Of a stretch of 64,000 nt of DNA, positions 21,358 through 31,354 are shown piece by piece; position 1 is the stretch's first letter; every line of letters begins with the position of its first letter. The DNA comes from Immersiella caudata. Its lineage: Eukaryota > Ascomycota > Sordariomycetes > Sordariales > Lasiosphaeriaceae. The translations under genes and the position numbers were made by a program. Below the pieces are notes generated by a model. The model did no database searches. It was given only the letters and a program-made list of their open reading frames with translations, and was not told where the DNA came from. Location: the NCBI GenBank assembly GCA_030512335.1, contig JAULSU010000002.1, positions 496,001-560,000 on the forward strand, in the 5' to 3' direction.

Positions 21358-22045
21358 TGCAGACTTGGGTCTATTGATAATATATTCCTTTCGATGCCGT
21401 ATTGGGTATCCCCGACTTGAATCGTCTTCTCACAACGTCGCAGCCCTGATCGGCTCATCGCGCAGGTCCCGAGGCTCTTCTCTTTGCTTGCCCTCTCAAT
21501 CTCACGTCCTACGTCTCTACGTCCTCTTGTTGGGTGAGCTAAAGCATCTCATCAGCCTTCCGGCACTCCTCGGACGCTACTGTCCCTGTCCTTTGCGCCA
21601 GCTCCACGACTCCTTGCTCGGCCTCGGTCGTCGGAAGAAGTTGACAGCAGATCTTGACAGCGGATCTAGCTAGCCGACTTTCGCGGCGTTTAGAGCCCGA
21701 CTGCGAGCCAGGTACCTCCCAATATAGCGATCGCGTCGGTGTGATCCTCGGCCCGGGGATGCGCATGGCGTGACTTATTTGCGGCGGGTGGGGAACAGAG
21801 GTACATCGCACATCTCTGTTCCCAAGACACGGTTGCAACGTTTGGGTACTCTCGCCTGTTCACCCCCAATCACCACCATGCTGCGGCATCCTCATACGCG
21901 AATCTAAGCTTTCGGGTGATTGCGGCTCGAGTTTCGGCCTCAAGGCTACCGGTACTTCGATCTTCCCATTCAACAAAACATCAGGCACCTGCATCTGTCC
22001 ATCGTCACGGATCATCATGGAGGGGAATCGAAGATTGAACTAGAG
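21358..22045. other. Intergenic, no gene seen
   Basis: Convergent 3' flanks of MED18 and the Zn2Cys6 regulator. Short frames only. Confidence 0.5.
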
Positions 22046-23886
22046 TCACAAGTCAGCAGACCGAGCACCAAGGCCACGGAGAAGACCAACATCGTTGAGC
22101 ACGTGGGCGTATCTGATCCCCACGCTGTCGGCAATAAATTCCAGCCTCCGTTGCGCCCACACCCGCTGCTCATCCGTCGTGGCATCATGGGTCTTTAAGC
22201 AAACAAGAGACCAGATCAGAAGAAATGCCGGCAATGCCTTGAGCGGCACCTCCTCGCCACAGACGAAACCCGAGAGTTGCGGGTTGGTTTCGAGAAGCTG
22301 TTTCTGTTTGGCGTGCCAACCCAGATGATACGGCACGGAAGCGATGATTTCGGCAATGTTTCCTGCGCAGATGGCTTTCCAGGTCGAGTATTCAGGGGTG
22401 GTTCGATAGTCGACAGGCGAGGATAACCAGGCGGTGATGCGAATTCCGATGGACCCGAGGACCATCCGAGTCACACGTGCAACGTTCCATGCTGAAGCGG
22501 TAACATAGTCGGGATACACGTCGATGCGGCCCGGAAACACTTCGTCCCTGTCGTGAGGAGCGCCGGTAATGGAATCCGTGTTATCGTCTTCGATCCAGCA
22601 TACGGTCCTGAAGCGATATGCCGGTGGCAAGTCTGCCAACCAGGCGGCGATATCGTGGTCAAGAGCTTGAACTCTCTTCGACATCTCAACCACGCGATCG
22701 CGCTCTTCTCCTCGACGACTACCGGCGAGCAAGGCGGAGACTTCAACGCGTATCTCAGACGTCTTGAGAACGAAGCGATGGCAGGTGGATATGAACGATG
22801 TATCTGCCTCATCAACCCAGTAGTCTGCGCCCACTGGAGGCAAGACACCGGCAGACAGTGTGCGGGACAGCTAGAGCATGTCAGTATGATCCGGTCACCA
22901 GGCCACCAGGGCTGGAGACACCCACAAGCAAATGGCGGACGGCGTTGAACAGGTGGGCGCCCGTTCTGGTGCTACACATCATCCGACCTCCTCTGGCCTT
23001 GACGATGTCCACGGCGCCGTCGATATGAGAGCGCCACGCAAGCAAGCCGACGTTCCTGGTTGCCGTGATGCTCTGTGGAGAGACATGAGCAATATCCCAA
23101 AAGAGGCGGGTTCAGGGGCTGCATACCTCATACAGAGACAACAGCAGGACGGATGCTAACGTAGCATCCGTGTTGGCCGTTGCAGGGTCCCCTAACGCCA
23201 TTTGGGTCCGAGCCAGTGCATTCGTGTGCTGCTTTAAAGACAGTGCGGGGAAGTCGACGTTATCGGCACTGACACGGTTGCCCAGCGCCGCAAAGGCGCA
23301 TGCGTTGAATGCATAGCTCAAGGCGCTGTCGGGGAGTGTCGTCTCCAGCAGAGGGACGAGGTGCTCCATGAAGCCATGCGGGGTATTTGCCGAGGATATG
23401 AGGATGAAGTTGGAGGCGAAGAACGCGCTGGCCCGCTGGGCAATGGGGATTGTCAGACTCGGTCGCGGGCTTGGGCTCTGGTACTGCAGAAGCCGTTGCT
23501 CGGTCGGATCTTGCGGTGAGGGCGCGGGCGTCTGCAGTTGGGACTGTTCGTGGACGAAGAAGACGGATGTGGACGGCGTTGCAATTGGTGGCTTCTGGGT
23601 CTGGCTCTGGCCTTCGAGAGCTTTGCGCATCCGGCGCACCGTCGACTTTGTCTGGTCCCGATGGACGATCTCGAACTCGGATCGGTAGCCGCCGCACTCC
23701 CTCTTCGACTTTGCACATTGCTGGCATGTTGGTTTGCCCTCGTCACACTGGAGACGGCATCGTTAAACCGAAGCGTGTTGACGCGGGAACGGAGAAATTG
23801 TCGCGAATGGCAGCGACGGGACGTACCTTGATGCGACGAGACCGACACGTGCGGCAGCCCCGAGACGGGCGCCCGCCGTAGACCAT
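22046..23886 (-). CDS. Zn2Cys6 fungal transcription factor
   Basis: Four exons, 23827-23886, 23127-23747, 22926-23072 and 22046-22870, give about 550 aa. The N-terminus carries a Zn2Cys6 cluster with spacing C-x2-C-x6-C-x6-C-x2-C-x6-C (CRTCRSRRIKC, then CQQCAKSKREC). The first intron lies just before the third cysteine. After a polar linker, the middle and C-terminal parts match the fungal-specific TF domain: LLSLYE, NVGLLAWRSHIDGAVDIVKARG, and a C-terminal helical region. The protein would act in the nucleus as a DNA-binding regulator. It is divergent from the fructosamine-kinase-like gene at 24531, which is a reasonable candidate target but not demonstrated. The donor of intron 3 (GTGGGT) is the least certain boundary. 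Confidence 0.85.
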
Positions 23887-24530
23887 GTTCACGTTGACAG
23901 TTCATGCGCAACGCAGTCGTATTCGAGGCATGGGCGGCAGCAATAGGGACGGATCGTCGACATCAGTGCAATGTTTCGGCACGCGATTTGGCAATGCACG
24001 GAATCGGGGGCGTTGCTGCGGGGTCCCTCTCCAAGACGCAGCAGCCCAGCTGACCTCCCAGGGTTGGTGGCCGCCATCTGAGAATCGCGCATCGATTTGT
24101 GCCAGCGAACAGTGCGCGAACTCGAGGCCTGTGCGACCACCCCTTTCGAAGGCCTGGATCCTGGACTCGAAACGACGCAGAATAGGGGCGGCTCGCGTGG
24201 GGGACTCGATGCATGTGCACTGCACAACATCGCGCATAACTTTCCCAGCACAATCGCCAGCACCAACAGACACTCTCCACAAACGGCGCACCAAACCGCC
24301 GCCCTGGCCGAACAGCTCAAAAGTCGATCAGTGCCATCGGTCGGACCTTTTCCGCCGGAAGCAGGAACGGTAGGGGTCGGGAGCTCAGCCCAAGCAAGGT
24401 GACGTCAAACTGTCCAAGACCCGTCACCCCGCACTCGTCAACTCCACGCCAAGACTCATCTCATCCACAGACTCCAAACTGAATATCCCAACCAAAGAGA
24501 AAAGGGAGAAAAGCAACAAAAATAGAAACC
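23887..24530. promoter_or_regulatory. Divergent intergenic region between Zn2Cys6 regulator and fructosamine-kinase-like gene
   Basis: About 640 bp separate the two start codons and must hold both promoters. No specific operator could be assigned. Short open frames here have no family resemblance. Confidence 0.45.
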
Positions 24531-25591
24531 ATGCTCTCCACCGTCGACGCCGCCATCCTCGAAGCCCTCTCCCTCGAGCCCACCTCCACCAAGCTCATCC
24601 CCCACGGCTCCTCCTCCTTCGCCTCCACGTACAAACTCACCTCGACCACTCTCAACGGCAGAGACCTAACCTACTTTGTCAAAATCGGCACCGGCCCCTC
24701 AGCCGATGTCATGCTGCGCGGCGAACGCGCCTCGCTCAACGCCATCCACGATGCCGTTCCCGGCTTTTGCCCTCGCTCCCTCGCGCACGGCGCCATGGGA
24801 CGTGCCTCGGAAGGACGCGCTCAGCACCAGGAAAGTTCCTCGTCAGGTCGGTATTTCCTCGTAACCGAGTTCTTGGAAGTAGGAATCCACCTCATAACCG
24901 GATCGGGAATGTCGCTAGCGGAGAAGTTGGCAAAGTTGCATACCACGCCGGCGCCGATACCGAGGGGGTATGACAAGCCGATGTATGGGTTCCCTGTGGC
25001 GACGTGCTGCGGGGCAACGGTGCAGGAGAATGGGTGGAAGGAGTCTTGGGCGGAGTTTTATGCGGACAATAGGTTGAGGGCGATACTAAAAGAAGGGGTG
25101 AGGAAGAATGGGAATGATAGGGAGTTGACGGCGGCGGTGGAGAAGGTGGCGGAGACGGTGGTGCCGAGGTTGTTGGGGGACGGGCATTTGAAGGGAGTGA
25201 GGCCGGTGTTGGTGCATGGGGATTTGTGGAGTGGGAATCATGGTGAGGGGAGGGCTGCTGGGAAAGGAGGGGCGGAGGAGGTAGTGTTTGATCCATCGTG
25301 TGTGTATGGGCATTCGGAGTACGAGTTGGGGATAATGCGCATGTTTGGGGGGTTTGGGAGCGGCTTTTGGCGCGAGTATGAGAAGTTGGTGCCAAAGTCG
25401 GAGCCGAAGGAGGAGTTTGAGGACAGGGTTGCCCTGTATGAGCTGTGAGTTTCTTTCTGGCGTTGACTTGAGAGGTGTCCACTGACCATCCCAGGTATCA
25501 CCACCTCAATCACTTTGCCCTGTTCGGTGGAGGATATCGAAGCGGCGCAATGTCTATCATGAAAAAGCTAATCTCAAAGTACGGGAGCTAA
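24531..25591 (+). CDS. Fructosamine/ketosamine-3-kinase family protein
   Basis: Two exons, 24531-25444 and 25495-25591, give about 336 aa. The N-terminal lobe holds the ATP-binding strand (YFVKIGTG), and the catalytic loop is LVHGDLWSGN (Asp as catalytic base). The metal-binding FDPSCVYGHSEYELGIMRMFGGFG matches the PAxYYGHxExDLAMxxLFGG consensus of FN3K proteins. Members phosphorylate ketosamines on glycated proteins or small molecules, leading to deglycation. The short second exon ends ISKYGS. An insert of about 25 residues between GFCPRSLAHG and YFLVTEF is longer than usual and rich in Ser, Gln and Gly. Cytosolic location is expected. Confidence 0.9.
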
Positions 25592-25813
25592 AGTAGTCAA
25601 TTTCACAGACGCTCAACCAATGCATCGGTGCGCCTTGCGTTACCTAACATAACCCTGCGTATCGCAATTAGGTGAAGGCATATTACCAATGCAACATATT
25701 CGGTGCCACGCCAGGCCGGTCGCACTCGGCGAATTCTCGCAGTTCAAGCACCACTCCGGACTTCCTGATCAAACGCACGCGACACCTCCCTTCTTCTCTC
25801 CACGCCATCCCCG

Positions 25814-26976
25814 CTAAAAGGCCTTCTCGAGGGCGTCATCAAACATAAGTTGTCGGCCCACGCGCGATAGCCACCTGGGCCATCGGATCCAGGGCCGCCT
25901 GATGCTGTCGCGCATGTGCGGGAACGCGAGGGACAACTCATACACGGAACGCTGGTTCCCAGAGAGCAGGTCGACCTCTCCCCTGGCATCCAGCTCGTGC
26001 CTTTCCCGAGCTACTGGTGGATTGGCTTCCAGTTCTGGCTTCCCCGTTAGCTGACTTGGCTGCGACGTTGATCCCTCAGGCCGGATTTGCCTCCTCCTTC
26101 TCCGTCTCACGAACACAAGGCTTCCCACCAGCAACGCGCAGAAGACCACAACGCCGAGAGTCACAGCGGCTATCATTCCGGGACTCCAGAGCGGGCTTGA
26201 CTGCCCATTGGAGGCAGCCGAGCTACTGGTCGTACCTGGTGTCATTGTCGTTGATGCTGAAGAAGAGGTGCCGCTCGTCTCGGCCGTGTTGTTGAGCAAC
26301 GGCAGGTCAGAATCTTGCCAAATCACATGGAGATATTTGCCAGACACCGTCAGCGTCTGTCCTGGGCCTGGCGAAACCGTCACAGTAACAGTCGGCACGA
26401 TGGTGGAGTAGTCTGGGGAGGTGGCCGAAGACGGCCAGGTCAAAGCCAGCAGGGGGCCTGTTGCGCATGGAACAATGTTCCGATCGTTTGAGTACAAATG
26501 CTCAGAGAACCCGCTGGGCCGGTAGGAGAGCCCATGTTAGCCCGGAGCGCGTGCAAGTACCTAACCCCACCAACAATAGCATAAGAGGGGTTGCTTGCGC
26601 AGACGTACCTCTGACAACACTCAGCCTGGGTGCGCGAGCTACCTATCAAATACGAATACCGAGTGTACCAGCCCGCCGGACAAGCACCTGGACTGTAAGC
26701 CCAGTAAACGTCGGCAGGTGCCGTCATGCTGCTCCAATAGGGAGAGGCGAGGAAATGCTCCGGGTAGCAGAGGTCGAGTTTAGATTGAGGGAAATAGAGC
26801 ATTTCAGCCAGCCATAGCGACCTTTCTGGCATGTTTCGGATTTCACCTTCGGGGAACTTCGTGAACAAGCGCTGGTGGCATTGCTCCGGTGGTACAAATG
26901 GTGTTGTTAGCGGCGGAAAACCTGTGGTTCGAGTAACCACACCATATGGCAGGGAATCAGAAGAGGTTGAGGTCAT
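25814..26976 (-). CDS. Single-pass membrane protein with cysteine-containing ectodomain
   Basis: Two exons, 26609-26976 and 25814-26513, give about 355 aa. The frame is open further upstream, but MTSTSSDSLPYGV at 26976 is the first sensible start and resembles other fungal proteins of this layout. Residues 1-200 contain Cys residues (EQCHQ, LDLCYP, GACPAGW, ECCQSG, VPCATG) as in extracellular CCPSG-type modules. A Ser/Thr-rich stalk follows (about 195-232), then a transmembrane segment at about 236-258 (MIAAVTLGVVVFCALLVGSL), six arginines, and a cytosolic tail. No cleavable signal peptide is evident, so the single helix probably serves as the membrane anchor. This architecture is common in moulds and its role, possibly wall sensing, is unproven. 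Confidence 0.75.
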
Positions 26977-27380
26977 TGTCTGTTGAGGCTTGACTCTCGC
27001 GATGGTTTGTGATTTCCTCGGGGAAACTAGGTAGGAGGAGTATGTCATGGGACTTGGGAAGGGGTGCGGAGAGGGTGTGAGTGCGTACTTAAATACCTCA
27101 GCTGGCATCGTGATGTGTGAAAAGGCTTGCTTGGTGGCGGTCTTGAAAGGTCTCAGCAGCAAATGGCAGTCACTGAGAAGCGACATATGCAGACCACTGA
27201 TCTGCACAGGGCGCAACCGGCTAGCGTAACAGCGGGCAAGTGAGCCTTGTTGACAAGAAAATTTCCTGTGCCCAGATTCGTCACAAACAACCAGGCTGTT
27301 GTCCCAGTCAAAGTACGGAAGCTGAGGTACCTAGTCAATTTCACAAACTTCAGCCTATCCATCCGTGCGCTTCCAGCTGG
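26977..27380. other. Intergenic with a degenerate copy of the FN3K gene 3' end
   Basis: Around 27303-27375 the sequence resembles 25575-25640, the last codons and 3' flank of the fructosamine-kinase gene. Shared blocks include TCAAAGTACGG and TAGTCAATTTCACA. The rest is the promoter side of the membrane-protein gene. No intact gene is seen. Confidence 0.5.
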
Positions 27381-27660
27381 CGACCACGCCACCCTCGCCG
27401 ACCTTCTCATATTCGGTTACACCTTTGCCCTTAAAGCCTTCGGCCTCAACGACGACAACCGCTAGGCGACCAAAAGCACTATGTCGACCCTCCCGATGAA
27501 AGTAGAGGTTGACACAGGGGTATTGTAACGAGTGGAGGAGTACTGGGGGGCCGACATAGTGTTTTTTTAATCACCTAGCAATCGTCGTTGTTGATGCCGA
27601 AGGCGTTAAGGGCAAAGGAATCGCCAAGTATGAGGAGGTCAGCGAGGGCGGCGTGTTTAC
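27381..27660. repeat. Imperfect inverted repeat, arms about 110 bp
   Basis: The arm at about 27381-27490 is repeated in reverse orientation at about 27545-27660, with a spacer of about 55 bp. Shared blocks include CTTTGCCCTTAA, GCCTTCGGC and CACTATGTCG. By eye the arms agree at roughly three quarters or more of positions. Translated outward, both arms read VVV-(E/D)-AEG-x-KGKG-x-x-x-YE with mostly third-position differences, so a coding fragment has been duplicated head to head. Confidence 0.65.
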
Positions 27661-27730
27661 TGGCTACGAGGCCAGCGAAGCGGAGAAGAGTGTTGCTTCG
27701 GCTATACGCAGCCTTGGTGAAGTCGACTGA
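27580..27730 (+). pseudogene. Orphan 3' coding fragment (KGKG...SLGEVD)
   Basis: A coding-like frame runs from the inverted-repeat arm to a TGA at 27728-27730 and ends EAEKSVASAIRSLGEVD. No start codon, signal or upstream exon can be found, and the related opposite-strand copy at 27381-27470 breaks off earlier. It looks like the end of a duplicated, otherwise lost gene. I do not recognise the family. Confidence 0.4.
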
Positions 27731-27824
27731 TAAGTGACCGTCGAAAGATATTGTCGTTTTTGTGGATGACAGGGATGTTTATCATCTCTAGGGGGAAGCT
27801 TGTTGCGGAATCTGCCTCTTCTCA

Positions 27825-27902
27825 CCCCCCCCCCCCCCCTCGGACCGATGGAGGTTGTTGCTGAGGAAGAAAACTGAAAATCGGAAGGGGGGGGGAGGGG
27901 AG
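27825..27902. repeat. Poly-C run followed by poly-G run
   Basis: Fifteen C residues at 27825-27839 are followed about 47 bp later by G-rich runs (about 27887-27902). The two could pair as a hairpin or form quadruplex structure. No gene is seen from 27731 to 28056. Confidence 0.7.
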
Positions 27903-28056
27903 GTGGTTATATTCTGGCTCAAGGTTTAATTTGCTGGCACGCCAGTCTCTCGTTGAGCCTTGTTGAAATCACCATAACGCTGAAAGAAAAAGCCACCTTC
28001 AAGATACGCCGTTGCTTTGTTAGCTTGTGATTTTCACTTTGTGTGCCCGGCCAACT

Positions 28057-29025
28057 CTAATACGTCAACTGCTCGCCTGTCCACTTAACATAGTCACCAC
28101 TCTCAAAGCCCCCAGCCTCCTCCGTGCCCAGTTTCTCAATCGTCTCCACCAGCCCCTTCATACGCGTGTCCATATCGTCGCCGCTCTGAAAGCCCGTCAT
28201 CTTCGTTGGGAGCCAACCTGGATGGACGCCACGTGTGGCCACCTTGGATCCTGCCTCGTGCAGGCCAACCGCCATGGTCTTGGTGAGTTGGTTCAAGTTT
28301 ATCTTGGACACACGGTACGGTGTGTTTCCACCGTATTTCCGGGCGACACCGACCAATTTGCCGGGCAAGTTGATGATCTTGCCCAGGGGCGAGAGCGACA
28401 GCGCTGGGAGGAAGGCTTTCGAGACCAAAAAGGGACCCTTGGGGTCAACTTGTCAGTAAACCCAAAGCAAGCGCTAGTCGGATGCCTACTTACCAATTTG
28501 TTGATATTAAAGTGGCTCACAAAATCTTCAGCCGTCATCTCGTAAAAGCGCTTGTTGTCCCAGTCAAATTAGATCCCTATCATTCCCAACCAAGTTAGCG
28601 AGGCATGATAATCTGCAAGTCTTGTAGGTATGCAGTACCAGCGACGTTGACGAGCACGTCTAGAGGACGTTCGCCGTATGCAACGGCAGCAGCATTGGTG
28701 GATTGCTCGTCGGTGAGGTCTACTTCGAATGTGTGAACTCTCTGCTTCTTGAGCTATCGCGTGCTCGTTAGCTGTTGAACGGGAAACGAAGACAGGGGGA
28801 GGACGTGGGGTTGGCACACTTCAACTACCGAGGTGTCATCTCTGGTCTGCGGCCGGTACGTGCCGTTCACATCGTAGTCCCGGGCTTGGAAGTGGTTCGC
28901 AAGCTCCCGCCCAATGCCCCGGTTCGCCACTGGTGTCGAGGACTGAGGGCTAGCAACCTTTTTCTATTTCGGTTCCGCGAACTCGGAAACGAGCACGTAC
29001 CGATAATGGGTGTGGTCTTGGTAAG
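28057..29025 (-). pseudogene. Broken short-chain dehydrogenase gene
   Basis: SDR elements lie in order on the minus strand. There is a Rossmann start (ANRGIGRELANHFQARDYDV) near 28920-28870, then KKQRVHTFEVDLTDEQSTN and LDVLVNVAGTAY, and then MTAEDFVSHFNINKL. After an intron (GTAAGT...CAAG, about 28443-28494), a last exon carries the active-site TPYRVSKINLNQLTKTM and ends at 28057. No ATG is present at the N-terminus; the expected position reads ATA. Between LQIIMPR and FDWDNKRF the frame meets stops and shifts. The 3' exon, with Tyr and Lys intact, is well preserved. A very unusual intron set cannot be excluded, but a decayed gene is the simplest reading. It is adjacent to a RIP-damaged transposon. 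Confidence 0.6.
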
Positions 29026-29382
29026 GTCTATGATGTCTCTCGTGATCAAAAGAAGCGGTCTTGAGTTTGTTACATGATCACAAATCTGGAAGTGAAGGTA
29101 TGAAAGTGGAGGTGTGCGGTGGGGCGGTGGGGCGGTGGGGCGGTGGGGCGGTTAGTGCTGAGGAGGGGAACAAATCATCTTCGCAGACGGTGCGGTACTG
29201 AGAAGGCTCACGCGGGCAATTGTATCGGGTAGCTGCCTCCCTCAAACGGTACTGCAGTGCTCAGATGGAAGCCGCATCAAGCGCAAGACCAAAGTGGCGC
29301 CCTTCCCTCGAGGTCATTTGCGGGGTGAAGTCCCCACGACAGGATTCGATCCCTTGAATAGAGGCGTTCTTCTTCTATATTA
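29026..29382. other. Intergenic with GC minisatellite
   Basis: It contains the GGGGCGGT tandem array described separately. No gene is visible. It ends at the TA target site of the transposon. Confidence 0.5.
29119..29154 (+). repeat. GGGGCGGT tandem repeat, about four units
   Basis: An 8-bp unit is repeated directly about four times. The regularly spaced G4 runs could form a G-quadruplex. Confidence 0.85.
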
Positions 29383-29429
29383 ACGTGCGTGATAAGCGAG
29401 TCGTACGGATAAGCGAGTCGTACACTTTC
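29383..29429 (+). repeat. Left terminal inverted repeat
   Basis: It is 47 bp, identical in reverse complement to 31198-31244. Inside it the 16-mer GATAAGCGAGTCGTAC occurs twice in tandem, separated by one G, probably the transposase binding sites. Confidence 0.95.
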
Positions 29430-29481
29430 TTGGCACCGCTGCCTTTCCTACTTCATTCACCCACACTACCACCAACTTGCC

Positions 29482-31155
29482 ATGGATTCGCTTCCAGCAG
29501 AATCTCGAATAATCCTAGCCCTCAGGGCTATGGAAAATAATCCAAAACTCAGCCTTCGAAGCGCAGCGGCAATCTACAAGATTCCACCAACAACCCTCTC
29601 CGATCGACGCGCTGGTAAACCTGCACGACGCGATACTCCAGCTAACTCACGTAAGCTTACGGATTTGGAAGAAAATACGATTGTTCAGTACATAATTAAG
29701 CTATATACACGCGCATTCCACCCTCGGCTTTATTATGTGGAAGATATAGCCAACCAACTGTTACGCGAACGCGACGCGCCCCCTGTCGGTAAACGCTGGG
29801 CTCACAACTTTGTCAAACGCCAGCCAGAGCTCCAAACGCGTTTATCGCGTAAATACGACTACCAAAGGGCTAAATGCGAAGATCCAAAGATTATTAGAGA
29901 GTGGTTTACCCTTGTGGATAATATGAAGGCCAAGTATGGTATCCTTGATGAAGATACGTACAATTTCGACGAGACTGGCTTTATAATGGGTATTATCACT
30001 CCCACTATAGTAGTTACTACCTCAGATGGCCGTGGTAAGGTTAAACAAGCCCAGCCTGGGAATCGAGAGTGGGCTACAGTTATCCAAAGGGTGAATTCTC
30101 AAGGCTGGGCCATCCCACCATTTATCATCTTGGCTGCGCAATACCACCTTGCCAATTAGTATCAAGAATGCAACCTTCCGGCTACCTGGTGTATTACAAC
30201 AACCGACAATAGCTAGACTACGAATGAGAAAGGCATAGATTAGATTCGGCATTTCGATTTACACACATCATCTCGTACAAAGGGCAAATATCGGCTTCTA
30301 ATCCTTAACGGCCACGAGAGCCACCACTCCGAAGAATTCAAGGCTTACTACCATACACACAACATTATTACACTGTGTATACCTGCGCACTCCTCACACC
30401 TACTTCAGCCATTAGATGTTAGTTGTTTTAGGCCGCTAAAGAAAGCGTACGGCTATGAAATTAAGCAGTTGATACGGATAAACATCACACATATCAGCAA
30501 GTTGGAATTTCTCTATGCGTTTAAAACGGCCTTTTTTACTTCAATCACAGAAAAAAACATCAAGGGGGGTTTTGCTGGCGCCGGCCTTATACCATACGAT
30601 CCAAAAAGGGTAATATCAAAGCTAGATATACGTATTCGAACCCCAACACCCCTAACCTCAGGCCTAACCACACCACTACCCTAGGTCTCCCAAACGCCAC
30701 ACAACCCTCAAGAGGCCACCTCACAATCAGTGTTTATCAAAAATCGAATTTCCAACCATCAGGGCAGCTCACCAACCTCTATACTAATAGCTGTGGATCG
30801 ATTAGCCAAAGGTACAATAGCTGTGATACACGAGGTGGCACTTCTCCGTACAGAGGTCTCCGCATTACAAAAGGCCAATAAGGGGCTTAGTAAGCGACGG
30901 AGGGCTAAAAAAACGCGTGTAAGGCTTAGAGGGTCACTTACTGTACAGGAGGCACAGGATTTACTGGATCAGAAGGCCTTAGGTGAACAGTTGGCTCAGG
31001 AAACACGTCAAAGTGGTAGTGGTGCAGGGGGCCCTCGTACGAAGATTCAGTGTTATGGCGTGTGCGGTAAGCCTGGCCATAATACGCGCACTTACCAGGA
31101 GGCTGCAGAATCGTCTGATTCATCTGTTTCTGATTCAGTTATTGTTATTTCCTAG
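29482..31155 (+). pseudogene. Pogo/Fot1 transposase with four in-frame TAG stops (RIP-like)
   Basis: One frame of 558 codons without indels. It begins MDSLPAESRIILALRAME, with a psq-type HTH (RSAAAIYKIPPTTLSDR) and a CENP-B-type HTH region ending in RLSRKYDYQRA. The DDE domain follows: the first Asp in YNFDETGF, the second in LLILNGHESHH, where Asn stands for the usual Asp, and the third in SSHLLQPLDV. Stops are at 30157, 30214, 30241 and 30682. Family comparison suggests the first three replace Trp (TGG to TAG) and the last replaces Gln. A C-terminal zinc-knuckle-like motif reads CYGVCGKPGHNTRTY, with Tyr where Cys is usual. All of these are C:G to T:A transitions, as made by repeat-induced point mutation. 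Confidence 0.9.
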
Positions 31156-31197
31156 TGTTATGGTTATGTAATTGAGGATTGTTGTAGTAGGGTGGTG

Positions 31198-31244
31198 GAA
31201 AGTGTACGACTCGCTTATCCGTACGACTCGCTTATCACGCACGT
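31198..31244 (-). repeat. Right terminal inverted repeat
   Basis: Exact reverse complement of the left repeat, followed by the TA target duplication. The same tandem 16-mer is present inverted. Confidence 0.95.
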
Positions 31245-31354
31245 TACATCCACAATTACTCGGTGTATCCAACCTTATCCCAACATATCTGAAAGACCAA
31301 AACCGAAAATACTAACAGAGCCCTGCACCCGTACTACCCATGGGGTGTGAAATA

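Larger units (their letters stand above)
29383..31244 (+). mobile_element. Pogo/Fot1-type (Tc1-mariner superfamily) DNA transposon, 1,862 bp
   Basis: The element is bounded by perfect 47-bp terminal inverted repeats at 29383-29429 and 31198-31244 and by a TA target duplication (29381-29382 and 31245-31246). It carries one transposase reading frame. TA duplication, a CENP-B-like DNA-binding N-terminus and a DDE domain are the family hallmarks. The transposase is inactivated by in-frame stops, but the perfect repeats mean it could still be mobilised in trans if an active relative exists. Confidence 0.93.
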
